DNA of 64,000 nucleotides from Aeoliella straminimaris (GTDB taxonomy: Bacteria; Planctomycetota; Planctomycetia; Pirellulales; Lacipirellulaceae), in NCBI RefSeq assembly GCF_024054565.1, contig NZ_JAMXLR010000006.1, forward strand, positions 62,001 through 126,000, in the 5' to 3' direction. The first letter of the stretch is position 1; the number at the start of each line of letters is the position of its first letter. Under the pieces are notes generated by a model. It saw only the letters and a program-made list of their open reading frames with translations, was not told the DNA's origin and searched no databases. Positions 38,106-47,504 of this stretch are shown here, in pieces. The position numbers were made by a program, and so were the translations under genes.

Positions 38106-40406
38106 ATGAGTCGGAACACCCGCAGCAACCTGAGTCTCGCCCTGGCGTTCTTGATGCTGGCAACAGGTTGCCAGCCGACCCAGCCGTTCTTCTTCCATGA
38201 AGACGGCGATCTGTCGCACTACGTCGACGTGTCGACCGACATCGAGTTTCCGGACGTGGAAGAACCGGTGCTCGACGAGGTGACCCAGGCGCAGCGCCCC
38301 TTGTCGCTGAAAAACATGGACGACTACGAGATGTGGGACCTCACCCTCGAGGAGGCCACCCGCATCACGATGTGCAACAGCCAGGTCATGCGCCAACTGG
38401 GCGGCCGTGTCGCCACCAGTGCGCCGGATACCATCTCGCGAACCATCGTCAATGCCGCGCAGGTTACCACCACCTACGACCCGGCGCTCGTGGAGACGGG
38501 CAACGGACAGTCGTTCGGCTCGCAGTTCGATGGCGTGGGCGTCGAGTCGGCGCTCAGCGAGTTCGATGCCCAACTGCAAGGTAGCATGGTCTGGCAACGC
38601 AACGACCGGCCGGTGAACTTTGGCAGTGCGTTTGGCACCTTCTTCGCACAGGACTTCCAGCAGGACCTGGGCGACTTCAACATGGGCGTTACCAAGAACA
38701 CTGCCGACGGCAGCACCTGGGGATTCCGCAATGCTACGACCTATGACAGCAACAACAATGGCAACCGGCAAACCCCCAGCGACTGGGAAACGAACTTCGA
38801 AGCCTTCTTTAATCAACCGTTGTTGCAGGGACGCGGCACGCAGTATAACCGTATCGCGGGCCCCTACTCGTTCGATCAATATGCGGCCAACGCCCCGAAC
38901 AGTTTCGACGGTGTGATGATCGCCCGTATTCGCACGGACCTGACGCTGGCCGACTTCGAAGGTGGCATTCGCAATCTGATGCGGGACGTCGAACAGGCAT
39001 ACTGGGAACTCTACTTTGCGTATCGCGATCTCGATGCTCGCAAGCAAGGCCTGGAAAGTGCTCGGGGCACCTGGCAGCGGTTGAATCTGCTGTACCTCAA
39101 CGAACTGGCTCGTGCCAGCGACGAGTCGCAGGCCAAGACGCAGTTCTTCCAATTCCGTGCACAGGTGGAGCAAGCCCTGACCGAAGTGTTCCGCGCCGAA
39201 GCTCGCCTGCGATACATCATGGGTCTCAGCGTCTCGGATGGCCGCTTGATTCGTCCGATCGACGAACCGGTCATCGCCCGTGTCGACTTCGACTGGGCCG
39301 CCACCAGCGTGGAAGCCTTGTCGCGACGCGTGGAAGTGCGGAAGCAGAAGTGGCAAATCAAGCGTCGCGAACTGGAGCTAATCGCCGCCCGCAATCACCT
39401 GCTGCCTCGTTTGGATGCCGTGGGTCGCTATCGCTGGGTGGGTGCCGGTGACGAACTGATCGACTACAACGCACCGACTGGCATGGGACGTTTTGCCGAA
39501 GGGACCAGCGCCTTCCAGTCGCTGACCTCCGGCGACTTCCAGGAATGGGAACTGGGACTGCAACTCGCCATTCCAATTGGATTTCGCCGTCAACTCGACG
39601 GGGTGCGTCACGTCCAACTGTTGCTGGCTCGCGAACGGGCGGTGCTGCAAGACCTGGAATTGGAAGTTTCCCACCAATTGGGCGACGCCTTCCGCGATAT
39701 CGACCTGAACTACCAATTGGCGCAAACCCAGTTCAACGCTCAAGTTGCAGCCGAACGGGAGGTCGCCTCCGTAAAGCCGGCCGTCGAACAGGGCCTGCTT
39801 AACATCAATGTTTTGCTCGACGCTCAACGGCGGAAAGCCGAAGCCGAAAGTGCTTACTACCGTTCGATTGTGGACTACAACTTGGCTATCCTGGAAGTAC
39901 ACTATCGCAAGGGATCGTTGCTGGATTACAACGGCGTCTACCTGGCCGAAGGCCCCTGGCCCGGCAAAGCGTACTTCGACGCACTGCGTCGGGCTCGTCA
40001 GCGTGACGCCAGCATGTACCTGGACTACGGCTTCACACGTCCCAACGTGATGAGCCGCGGCCCGGTCAGCCAGTCGATGGGCCAACCCGGTACGATTCCT
40101 GCTGACACTTATTTCCAAGGTGAAGTAGTTCCCCGTGGCGAACCGACTCCGGCTGGTGAGCCTCAGGAGACCGTGCAGCCTACCGACACCGGCGCGGCAC
40201 TGATGCCCGTCTCGCCAGTGCAGCCGGCAGGATACATGGAAACCGCTACGCCACGGTCGGGTAATCTGCAAAACGCCGGTTACCAGGCACCGACCCCACA
40301 AGGACGCATCACTTACGCCGCCAGCACGCCCCATGAAGGACAAGCCAATCACGCGCCTGGTCCGCCTGCTGCGGGTGCTGGAACTGGAGGGGGCTCGTTC
40401 CGCTAG
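38106..40406 (+). CDS. TolC-family outer membrane efflux-type protein, lipoprotein
   Basis: 766 residues. Signal peptide LSLALAFLMLATGCQPTQ ends at a lipobox-like ATGC. The alpha-barrel/beta-barrel core of outer membrane efflux proteins is visible as two repeats of long helices, e.g. DVEQAYWELYFAYRDLDARK, RVEVRKQKWQIKRRELELIA and QLGDAFRDIDLNYQLAQTQF. The repeats are followed by a Pro/Thr/Gln-rich tail of about 110 residues. No RND or membrane-fusion partner genes are adjacent. Its 3' end overlaps the next gene by 74 bases. Confidence 0.85.
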   Translation: MSRNTRSNLSLALAFLMLATGCQPTQPFFFHEDGDLSHYVDVSTDIEFPDVEEPVLDEVTQAQRPLSLKNMDDYEMWDLTLEEATRITMCNSQVMRQLGGRVATSAPDTISRTIVNAAQVTTTYDPALVETGNGQSFGSQFDGVGVESALSEFDAQLQGSMVWQRNDRPVNFGSAFGTFFAQDFQQDLGDFNMGVTKNTADGSTWGFRNATTYDSNNNGNRQTPSDWETNFEAFFNQPLLQGRGTQYNRIAGPYSFDQYAANAPNSFDGVMIARIRTDLTLADFEGGIRNLMRDVEQAYWELYFAYRDLDARKQGLESARGTWQRLNLLYLNELARASDESQAKTQFFQFRAQVEQALTEVFRAEARLRYIMGLSVSDGRLIRPIDEPVIARVDFDWAATSVEALSRRVEVRKQKWQIKRRELELIAARNHLLPRLDAVGRYRWVGAGDELIDYNAPTGMGRFAEGTSAFQSLTSGDFQEWELGLQLAIPIGFRRQLDGVRHVQLLLARERAVLQDLELEVSHQLGDAFRDIDLNYQLAQTQFNAQVAAEREVASVKPAVEQGLLNINVLLDAQRRKAEAESAYYRSIVDYNLAILEVHYRKGSLLDYNGVYLAEGPWPGKAYFDALRRARQRDASMYLDYGFTRPNVMSRGPVSQSMGQPGTIPADTYFQGEVVPRGEPTPAGEPQETVQPTDTGAALMPVSPVQPAGYMETATPRSGNLQNAGYQAPTPQGRITYAASTPHEGQANHAPGPPAAGAGTGGGSFR

Positions 40407-41304
40407 GGAACTGATGAAGGCCACCGGCGCGAGCCGCCGCACGCTGTTCCGCGACCTGGACGCCATCCGCGAAGCGGGCATCGAGGTTGCCTATAGTCGC
40501 CGCAAGGGTGGCTACCAGCTGGCCGAGTCCTGCGGGTTCTCGGCAGGCGAGCTGACCTCCGACGAGCTGGTTTCGCTGGTGGTGCTGGCCGAGCAGGTGG
40601 GCAACGACCAGCATGTGCCATTCTTCGAGCCGGCTGGCACCGCGGCCCGTAAGCTGCAGTCCAACATGGCGCCGAAAGAGAAGGCGCAACTGGCCGAACT
40701 GGCCGCTGCCATTACGCTGATACCCAATGGCGTGGCCGATCTCGACTCCAAGTCACAGCAGTTCGGTCAACTGCTTGACGCCCGCCGCGAACGAAGAGTT
40801 CTGCGGATGAAATACGCCAGCCTCACCGAGTGGGACACCATTGTTACGAAGCTGCGGCCGTACCAGTTGATCTACTCGCGCCATAGTTGGCACGTCATCG
40901 GCCGATCGAGCGTGCATCGCGAAGTACGCACCTTCAAACTGTCGCGAATCGTGTCACTGGAACCGCTCGACGAATCGTACAAGCTGCCTCGCGGCTTTAG
41001 TCTGCGACGCTACCTGGGCAATGCCTGGCGGATCATCCCCGAAGCGGGCAGCGACATGAAGGTGGCCGTGCGATTCTCGCCGCTGGTGGCAACAAACGTC
41101 TCCGAGGTGCTCTGGCACCCCACCCAGCGGCTCGAGCCCCAGCCGGATGGTTCGGTGGTTTTTCACGCTACGGTTTCGGGGGTGAACGAAATTAGCTGGT
41201 GGATCCTGGGCTACGCCGACCAGGCCGAAGTGCTCAGGCCGGCAAGACTGCGAAAACTGGTAGGCGACCGCGCCCGCAATATGGCCCGAGTGTACGATCG
41301 ATAA
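40333..41304 (+). CDS. WYL-domain transcriptional regulator with N-terminal helix-turn-helix
   Basis: 323 residues. HTH region near the start: RLLRVLELEGARSARELMKA and TGASRRTLFRDLDAIREAG, of the DeoR/YafY winged helix type. The C-terminal WYL domain has YQLIYSRHSWHVIGRSSVHR and a WCX-like tail. Such proteins sense ligands, often nucleic acid, and repress or activate nearby genes. Its start lies inside the TolC-like gene in another frame (74-base overlap); the next in-frame Met would cut off the HTH, so the overlap seems real. Confidence 0.85.
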   Translation: MKDKPITRLVRLLRVLELEGARSARELMKATGASRRTLFRDLDAIREAGIEVAYSRRKGGYQLAESCGFSAGELTSDELVSLVVLAEQVGNDQHVPFFEPAGTAARKLQSNMAPKEKAQLAELAAAITLIPNGVADLDSKSQQFGQLLDARRERRVLRMKYASLTEWDTIVTKLRPYQLIYSRHSWHVIGRSSVHREVRTFKLSRIVSLEPLDESYKLPRGFSLRRYLGNAWRIIPEAGSDMKVAVRFSPLVATNVSEVLWHPTQRLEPQPDGSVVFHATVSGVNEISWWILGYADQAEVLRPARLRKLVGDRARNMARVYDR

Positions 41305-41369
41305 TCGTTCGGCCGTGGGGTATACTCGGGCCGTTCCCAGTATTCGTTCTTCAGCCCCCAGTCCCAAAA

Positions 41370-41990
41370 TTGTTCTTTACGTTCGATGGCATCGATGGTG
41401 CAGGAAAGTCGACCCAGATCGACTTATTCTGCCAATGGGTTCGCGACCAGGGACACACCGTGACACAGTGCCGCGATCCGGGAAGCACGCCACTGGGCGA
41501 GCGCATTCGCGATCTGCTGCTCACGCACGATACCAACGTTTCGATCCATCGCCGCAGCGAGATGCTGCTGTACATGGCGGCGCGGGCGCAGTTGGTCGAG
41601 GAGGTGATCCGCCCGGCCCTAGGGCGGGGTGAAGTGGTGGTGTCGGACCGCTACTTGCTCGCAAACATCGTGTACCAAGGCCACGCAGGACAGTTGCCAC
41701 TCGAGCAAGTGCGGGCGGTGGGCGAAATAACCATCGATGACGTGCGGCCCGATGCGGTGTACGTGCTCGACATGAGTGTCGAGGCCGCCGATCAGCGGAT
41801 GGCCCGCGAGCGTGATCGAATGGAAGAGCAGGGGGCAGAGTTCCGACGACGCCTGCGCGATGGCTACCTGACCGAAGCGACCAGCGATTCCGCCATTCAT
41901 GTGATCGATGCATCGCAGAGCATCGAGAAGGTGCACGCCTCGATCGTAGCTATCGCCAGCGAGTTGATGCAGCGCGGGGCATCAACCTAG
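41370..41990 (+). CDS. tmk: thymidylate kinase
   Basis: 206 residues from a TTG start at 41370 (FFTFDGIDGAGKSTQ), the only start that gives the usual family length; longer in-frame ORFs run back into the WYL gene. P-loop GIDGAGKST, substrate loop CRDPGSTPLGERIRDLLL (TREPGGT in most members, here with Cys-Arg-Asp), and VVSDRYLLANIVYQG. It phosphorylates dTMP to dTDP. The dTMP-binding Asp/Tyr of the SDRY motif are present. It lies 65 bases after the WYL gene. Confidence 0.93.
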   Translation: MFFTFDGIDGAGKSTQIDLFCQWVRDQGHTVTQCRDPGSTPLGERIRDLLLTHDTNVSIHRRSEMLLYMAARAQLVEEVIRPALGRGEVVVSDRYLLANIVYQGHAGQLPLEQVRAVGEITIDDVRPDAVYVLDMSVEAADQRMARERDRMEEQGAEFRRRLRDGYLTEATSDSAIHVIDASQSIEKVHASIVAIASELMQRGAST

Positions 41991-42115
41991 AACGCTTTGG
42001 ACTCTGGAGTACCGGAATGGCTTGTGGTGTCGGTGGGCTGCTTTGTCGGCCGGCATCAATGGCTCGCCCTTCGCCTACTCCGACCTCCGCACAGCGAACC
42101 AATTCTTAAAAGGCT

Positions 42116-43093
42116 CTAAGCCTTCGTAGCCTGCTCGTGGTCCTCGCTGGACGAGCGTTGGGCGAAGTGGTCGGCCGCGACCACGATCGCGAAGGCGACC
42201 ACCGCAATCACCGCACACCAGATAACTTGCGAGTCGATTGGCTCGGGCCAGTACGGATGCGTGATGGTGGTCTTGGTGATCTCGGTAACGCCAGCAGGCG
42301 GCTTCTGAAACGGCCAGACCTTCACCAGCGAGCCCAACATGAAGCCTCCAAGCACGGCCATCGTTGGATTGTATTGCCGCACCAGCAGTGCCTTGAGCAC
42401 CTTGCTGAAGGTCAACAACCCCACCACACACCCAGCGGCGAAGACCACCAGCGTCCACAAGTCGTCACCAGTTGCATCGAGCGCCTTGAGCCGGTGAAGG
42501 ATACCTGTGATGTCTTCGTACTTTCCCAATAGCACCAGGATGTACGCGCCGCTGATGCCCGGCAAAATCATCGCGCAGATGGCGATGGCGCCGCAGATGA
42601 AGACATACAACAGTCCCTCGCGCGGCTCCAAGTAAGCACTCTGCACCAACCAGGCAGCGAATCCCGCGGCCACGATCCCCGTGAGCCAGCAGTTCACGGT
42701 TTGTTGTTTCGACGTGGGCTTGATCATTCGCAAGACGATCACGCTCGAAGCAAGGATGAGCCCAAAGAACGCCGCTAAGGTCAGTTCGCGATAATCTTGC
42801 AACAAGAAATGCAACAGGCCGGCTAGAGTCACCACGCCTGTGAGAATGCCCACGGCCAGCGCCACCAGAAATCGCAGGTCGAGATGCTTTGCGGCATCGC
42901 GCCATTGTCCCTGGCGCAGGTACCCAAGGAATTGGCCGTCCACGTGACTGATCGCGGTGAGCAGTCGCGGGTAGATGCCCAGCAATAGCGCAACGGTTCC
43001 CCCAGAAACTCCGGGAATGATGTCGGCTGCGCCCATCAGCAACCCACGTGCGGCATTCGGCAAGTCGACGGCGAGGAATCTTCGGTTGGACAT
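42116..43093 (-). CDS. DUF368 (PopT-family) polyprenyl-phosphate transporter
   Basis: 325 residues from ATG 43093. Multiple membrane helices with LLMGAADIIPGVSGGTVALL, the diagnostic DUF368 motif, repeated once in inverted form as CAMILPGISGAYILVLLG. Members were recently shown in other bacteria to move undecaprenyl phosphate across the membrane for cell-envelope recycling; that role is transferred by homology only. It is divergent from ispE, with which it shares a 240-base intergenic region. Confidence 0.85.
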   Translation of the reverse strand: MSNRRFLAVDLPNAARGLLMGAADIIPGVSGGTVALLLGIYPRLLTAISHVDGQFLGYLRQGQWRDAAKHLDLRFLVALAVGILTGVVTLAGLLHFLLQDYRELTLAAFFGLILASSVIVLRMIKPTSKQQTVNCWLTGIVAAGFAAWLVQSAYLEPREGLLYVFICGAIAICAMILPGISGAYILVLLGKYEDITGILHRLKALDATGDDLWTLVVFAAGCVVGLLTFSKVLKALLVRQYNPTMAVLGGFMLGSLVKVWPFQKPPAGVTEITKTTITHPYWPEPIDSQVIWCAVIAVVAFAIVVAADHFAQRSSSEDHEQATKA

Positions 43094-43177
43094 CTTAAGT
43101 TGTGCTGGATGTTCTGATTTACGCGATGCCCGTGTCCATAAAATTCCCCTGCAGGGTGGTTTCCCGCAGCTTTTAGA

Positions 43178-43206
43178 TTGACCCGTTTTGCAAAACGCTA
43201 TAAAAT
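43178..43206 (+). promoter_or_regulatory. ispE promoter with a 14-bp palindrome in the spacer
   Basis: TTGACC (43178-43183), 17-base spacer, TAAAAT (43201-43206). The spacer contains the perfect palindrome CGTTTTGCAAAACG (43184-43197), placed between the -35 and -10 elements where a repressor or MerR-type activator would bind. Confidence 0.55.
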
Positions 43207-43335
43207 TTGACGCCATACTAGTTTACGCTCATCGAAAAGTAAAAGTCTGGCACAAGGCGAGTTTGTGCCAAGTTATAAGCTCCCCCCGGTTTGCTTGCAT
43301 CCGATGTTGGACAGTCCGTTCCCTCAGTGGAAAGC

Positions 43336-44247
43336 ATGTTTGTCGAGCGCATCAAGAATGGATGGGTCGTCCACGCGCCCGCCAAGATCAACTTGGCGTT
43401 GGAAGTATTAGGACGTCAGCCTGACGGTTACCACAAAGTCGAGACGCTACTTGTTCCAGTGCGTCTTTTCGACAGGCTCGTTTATTCACCTTCCGCCGAG
43501 CCGCTTAATCTGGTCGTTCGCGGTTCACGAACCTGTCCGGCCAGCCTGCTCGAGGCGGACGCCAACACGAACCTGGCTGTCCAAGCGGTGCAAAAGTTGG
43601 CCGAGCTCAGCGGACACCCCCCCACCGGATACCTGGAGTTGACCAAGCGGATACCCCTTCAGGCGGGATTGGGCGGCGGATCGAGCGACGCCGCGGCGGC
43701 GCTGGTGGCGGCCAACGCTGCGTGGAAGCTGGGCTACGACCGCCAGCAACTGGCTCGTGTTGCCGAGCAATTGGGAACCGACGTTCCGTTCTTCCTCGCC
43801 CCCGGCGCCGCCATCGGCACCGGTCGTGGCGAACAACTCGAACGGATCTCGCTGGGCCGGTCGCTGCCGATTGTCCTGGTTCAACCGCCGGCTGGCTTGT
43901 CGACACCCGTCGTGTTCGCCGGTTTGAATTTAGCGCGCGGTGAGCAGATGCCGCACCCCCAAGGTTGGTGCCGCGAGCTGGCTCACCGATTGTCGCGTGG
44001 CTGCGGCCTCGCAGCGTGCAAACATCTGGTGCAGAACTCGCTGCAACAGGCTGCACGCAACGCAACGGAGTGGATCGATCGTATGGCTGATGCCATGGAA
44101 CGTTTGCCCGTCCTGGTACACCAGATGACGGGCAGTGGTAGTGCCTACTTTGCTGTGTGCCACAGTTGGCGTGACGCTCGAGTTACGGCGTCGCGTTTGC
44201 GTGGGGGGCATTGGCAGTGCGTGTTGGCAACTCGCACTAGCATGTAG
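43336..44247 (+). CDS. ispE: 4-diphosphocytidyl-2-C-methyl-D-erythritol kinase
   Basis: 303 residues from ATG 43336. [20 protein letters not shown] near the N-terminus and [19 protein letters not shown], the GHMP kinase ATP-binding loop, are diagnostic for Isp[12 protein letters not shown] is the C-terminal GHMP motif. It phosphorylates CDP-ME in the non-mevalonate isoprenoid pathway. An upstream in-frame start at 43291 is not supported. The ispE-spoVG order mirrors Firmicutes, where purR and yabJ lie between. Confidence 0.95.
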   Translation: MFVERIKNGWVVHAPAKINLALEVLGRQPDGYHKVETLLVPVRLFDRLVYSPSAEPLNLVVRGSRTCPASLLEADANTNLAVQAVQKLAELSGHPPTGYLELTKRIPLQAGLGGGSSDAAAALVAANAAWKLGYDRQQLARVAEQLGTDVPFFLAPGAAIGTGRGEQLERISLGRSLPIVLVQPPAGLSTPVVFAGLNLARGEQMPHPQGWCRELAHRLSRGCGLAACKHLVQNSLQQAARNATEWIDRMADAMERLPVLVHQMTGSGSAYFAVCHSWRDARVTASRLRGGHWQCVLATRTSM

Positions 44248-44276
44248 TTGGCGAAGGTTCGCAAGGAGAACTTGCA

Positions 44277-44888
44277 GTGGAAATTACCGAAGTCCGTATC
44301 AAACTCATGGAAGAACCGGGCGAACGTCTCAAGGCGTTCTGCTCTATAACATTCGACGACTGCTTCGTTGTCCGTGATCTAAAGATCATTGAGGGGTCAA
44401 CGGGGCCGTTCGTCGCCATGCCCAGCCGCAAGTTGACGTCGCATTGCCCCGGTTGTGGAATGAAGAACCACCTGCGGAGCAATTACTGCAACCAATGTGG
44501 TCGTAAACTCGACTCGAATCAGGCGGTACGCCAGCCCGATGGTCGAGCTAAGCTGTATGCCGATATTGCGCATCCCATCAATTCGGATTGTCGCGAACAA
44601 ATCCAAGATGTTGTCATTCACGAATTCGAAGCCGAAATCCAACGTGCCAAGGAGCCGGGTTACATCTCGCGTTACGACGATTTCGACGACGATTATGGTG
44701 CACGCCCCACTGCGCGTGTCGACGAAGCGCATCGCACTCAGGGCACGCCAGCGCCGCATCATCCGCCACCCAGCACGCCATCGCATGCTTCGGGGTCGCC
44801 CACGCCCTCCAGCGGAGGCCACCAGACGCCCGCGATCGAGCAAGAGAAACGGGATCCCCCGAGCGACTTCGGCGCCGGAATCCTGTAG
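44277..44888 (+). CDS. spoVG: SpoVG-family RNA/DNA-binding regulator with inserted zinc ribbon
   Basis: 203 residues from GTG 44277, with AAGGAG eight bases upstream and 30 bases after ispE. The two halves of the SpoVG core are clear: [20 protein letters not shown] with [10 protein letters not shown], and [20 protein letters not shown]. Ordinary SpoVG has about ten residues between them; here a 40-residue zinc ribbon is inserted (CPGC at 57-60 and CNQCGRK at 71-77). A Pro/Ser/His-rich tail of 70 residues follows. SpoVG proteins bind nucleic acids and act as global regulators in Firmicutes and spirochaetes; the insert may add a second contact. Confidence 0.9.
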   Translation: MEITEVRIKLMEEPGERLKAFCSITFDDCFVVRDLKIIEGSTGPFVAMPSRKLTSHCPGCGMKNHLRSNYCNQCGRKLDSNQAVRQPDGRAKLYADIAHPINSDCREQIQDVVIHEFEAEIQRAKEPGYISRYDDFDDDYGARPTARVDEAHRTQGTPAPHHPPPSTPSHASGSPTPSSGGHQTPAIEQEKRDPPSDFGAGIL

Positions 44889-44926
44889 CGCCAGCCGAGG
44901 CTCACCTCGCTTTGGAATGCCGTGCC

Positions 44927-47434
44927 CTACTCCAACGGCTCGGTGGTATCCGGCGCAGATTGCGCCTCAGCTCCCGCCACAGACGGGGCTTCCGGAAAAG
45001 ATTCGACCGAAGAGCGGGAAGGTCGCTTCCGCGGGGGCGCCGACCAGCGGCCTCCCCACTGTTGATGCAGCCCCTCGAGTAGATCCAGCCACTGCTGCTT
45101 GCTGCGCGTCTCGGGGAAGGGCGTAGGGTCTTTGGTGCGGACGCTGCGATATTCCAGCTCGAATTGCCCCGTCTTGCTGACCCGACCGATAATGGGTCGA
45201 CGATAGGCGTACTGCGTTTCGGAGTTGATTCCAATCACGCCCCCCGGCGCTTTGACGGACATAATCCGCATGGCGTCGCGAATGGCAGTTGGCTCGAACG
45301 ATCCCGCTTCGGTGGCCGCCTTGGCCCACAGCTTGACTGCCGCGTACGAGGTGTGCATTGCGTCGTTAACCAGCCGCTGTGGGCCGTACCTGCTGCGGAA
45401 TCGCTCGATGAAGTCCAAGTTCTCAGGGGTGTAGATCGACTGAAAGTAGGTACTCACGGAGAAATCGCGGGCATCGCGATAGAAATCGGCATTGCGAACC
45501 TCCTCTTCACCAAGGCCGGTCGCGAGCTGCACGAGTTCCATGCCTCTGGACTGCATATCGCGCAAAAAAGCGGTTTGCGAATCGCCGCTGATGGTATTGA
45601 TAATGGTGTCCGCCCCGGACAATTCAATATCGTCCAGAAGGGTGCGAACTTCGGTCGTACCCAGAGGCAAGTAGTTCTCACCCACCACCTTGCCGCCGAG
45701 TTGCTCCAACTCGTCTTTAACAATCTCGTTGACTACCCGCGGAAAGACATAGTCCGAACCAATCAGGTAGAACTGGCGGCTTTTTTGGGTAACGTAGGCC
45801 CACCCCAGGCAAGGGACGATGGTTTGTGTGGGATCGCCCCCCAGGTACATGATGTTCGGGCTGGTCTCCAGGCCTTCGGTATTCAGGGAGTACATCAAAA
45901 GATTGTCGCGCGACTCGACGACCGGCGCCACCATCTTTCGACTGGCTGAAGTGAAGCAGCCAAAGATGGTCGCGGCGTTCCATTCGTCGATGAGATACTT
46001 TGCCTGTTTTGCGAACATTTCTTCGTCGGACCGCCCGTCGACAATCTTGTAGTCGATCTTGTGACCGAGCACTCCCCCTTCGTCATTCAGCTCATCCGCC
46101 GACAGTCGCAAGGCATCCACGATGACTTGTTCGGGCTGCCTCATGGTGCCCGATAGCGAGTGCAGAAAACCAATTTTTACCCTATCGGCCGTGCCGCCGG
46201 GCAGGACCGCTCCCGGCTGCGCCGGCGAGCCTTGGCCGCCCCACAGCCCCCAGTAAGCAGCTCCCACCAGGCCGCCGCCGGCGGCTACACCAGCAGCGAT
46301 AGCGGCACGGCGCGTCAGCCGCTTGTCGCTCTTCTCTGCTGGTCGCACCTTTTCGGGGAGCGTGGATTGCACAGTGCACGCCCGCAGATCCTCCAGCATC
46401 TCGGCGACCGTTTGATACCGCGCCTCGGGCTCGATGGCCATGGCTCGTTCGACAATTGCCGCGCAGGCGGACGGCACGCTGGCCACCGACTTTCTCGGAT
46501 CGGGACGATCGGCAAAACAGTGTGCGTGAATGATGGCCACCAGGCTGTCGGAATCGGCATACGGAATCTCGCCGGCGAGCAAGCTAAAGTACGTGGCGCC
46601 CAGCGAGTAGATGTCGCTGCGTACATCGACCTTGCGGCCGGCGCATTGTTCGGGACTCATAAAGTGGGGCGTGCCGACGATCTGCCCCTGCTTGGTAAGT
46701 TTCAGGGAACCTTCCTCGGCACACTTGGCCACACCAAAGTCGGCCACTTTGATGATGTCGTCGTTGTTGATCAACAGGTTGGCTGGCTTCAGGTCGCGAT
46801 GAATGAGCCCCACTTCGTGAGCGGCCATCAAGCCTTGCGCGGCTTGGATGATGATCTCTGTCGCCTGCTCGGGGGCGATCGCGCCTTGTCGCGTCAGCAG
46901 GTCGTTGGCACTACCCTGTTCGGCCAGTTCCATCACCAGAAAGTGGACTCCCCCCGCCTGGGCGATGTCGAACAGGGTAAGCACGTTGGGATGATGCAAC
47001 TTGCCGGCAGCGCGGGCCTCGGACACAAATCGCTGCAGCCGCGCCGTATCGTTGGCCAGTTCTTCATGCAATACCTTCAGCGCCACCATGCGGCCGATAG
47101 CCGTATCCTGGGCCTCCAGCACAATGCCCATGCCGCCGGCACCCAGCGCGCTGGTCACCCGGTAACGTCCCAACGTCTCGCCAACCCAAGCCCTGGCCTG
47201 GCTCATATAGCGCTGACTGCGGACGCGCATGCCGGTGTCCCGGCTGGTATCGCTGCTGCATCGGACTTGGTCGAGAAACGTATTCTTCTGGCTATCGTAA
47301 CTGTCGAGTTGGCGCGCGCATTCATTGCACTGGGTCAGATGATCTTCCACCACCCGCGACTCTTCGGGCGACAGTTCGTCATTCACCCAGGCGGCTAGTT
47401 CTGCTTCGCCAATATGGTTTGCTTCAGTTGGCAT
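44927..47434 (-). CDS. Ser/Thr kinase fused to a UrtA/AmiC-like extracytoplasmic ligand-binding domain
   Basis: 835 residues with four parts. Residues 1-45: anti-sigma-type zinc finger (His32, Cys36, Cys39 in HLTQCNEC). Residues 91-350: complete Hanks kinase (ALGAGGMGIV glycine loop, Lys120, HRDLKPAN at 212-219, ADFG at 231-234, GTPHFMSPEQ). Residues 376-397: a membrane segment after RR. Residues 418 to about 770: a periplasmic-binding domain whose start VKIGFLHSLSGTM and GCFTSASRKMVAPVVE and GSDYVFPRVVNEI closely match urea/amide-binding UrtA and AmiC/FmdD. A Pro/Ser tail closes it. The topology puts the kinase inside and the binding domain outside. The ECF sigma gene lies 70 bases upstream on the same strand. 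Confidence 0.9.
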   Translation of the reverse strand: MPTEANHIGEAELAAWVNDELSPEESRVVEDHLTQCNECARQLDSYDSQKNTFLDQVRCSSDTSRDTGMRVRSQRYMSQARAWVGETLGRYRVTSALGAGGMGIVLEAQDTAIGRMVALKVLHEELANDTARLQRFVSEARAAGKLHHPNVLTLFDIAQAGGVHFLVMELAEQGSANDLLTRQGAIAPEQATEIIIQAAQGLMAAHEVGLIHRDLKPANLLINNDDIIKVADFGVAKCAEEGSLKLTKQGQIVGTPHFMSPEQCAGRKVDVRSDIYSLGATYFSLLAGEIPYADSDSLVAIIHAHCFADRPDPRKSVASVPSACAAIVERAMAIEPEARYQTVAEMLEDLRACTVQSTLPEKVRPAEKSDKRLTRRAAIAAGVAAGGGLVGAAYWGLWGGQGSPAQPGAVLPGGTADRVKIGFLHSLSGTMRQPEQVIVDALRLSADELNDEGGVLGHKIDYKIVDGRSDEEMFAKQAKYLIDEWNAATIFGCFTSASRKMVAPVVESRDNLLMYSLNTEGLETSPNIMYLGGDPTQTIVPCLGWAYVTQKSRQFYLIGSDYVFPRVVNEIVKDELEQLGGKVVGENYLPLGTTEVRTLLDDIELSGADTIINTISGDSQTAFLRDMQSRGMELVQLATGLGEEEVRNADFYRDARDFSVSTYFQSIYTPENLDFIERFRSRYGPQRLVNDAMHTSYAAVKLWAKAATEAGSFEPTAIRDAMRIMSVKAPGGVIGINSETQYAYRRPIIGRVSKTGQFELEYRSVRTKDPTPFPETRSKQQWLDLLEGLHQQWGGRWSAPPRKRPSRSSVESFPEAPSVAGAEAQSAPDTTEPLE

Positions 47435-47504
47435 CTGATCGTAGTAAGCAGGCTGGGTCCGTAATGGACGGAAAAGAAAAGTGGGGCGAGCCGCGGGCCT
47501 ACGA

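Noticed and set aside
37251..39356. 701-residue minus-strand ORF
   Set aside because: Runs across the secreted protein and the TolC-like gene in antisense; composition of a shadow frame.
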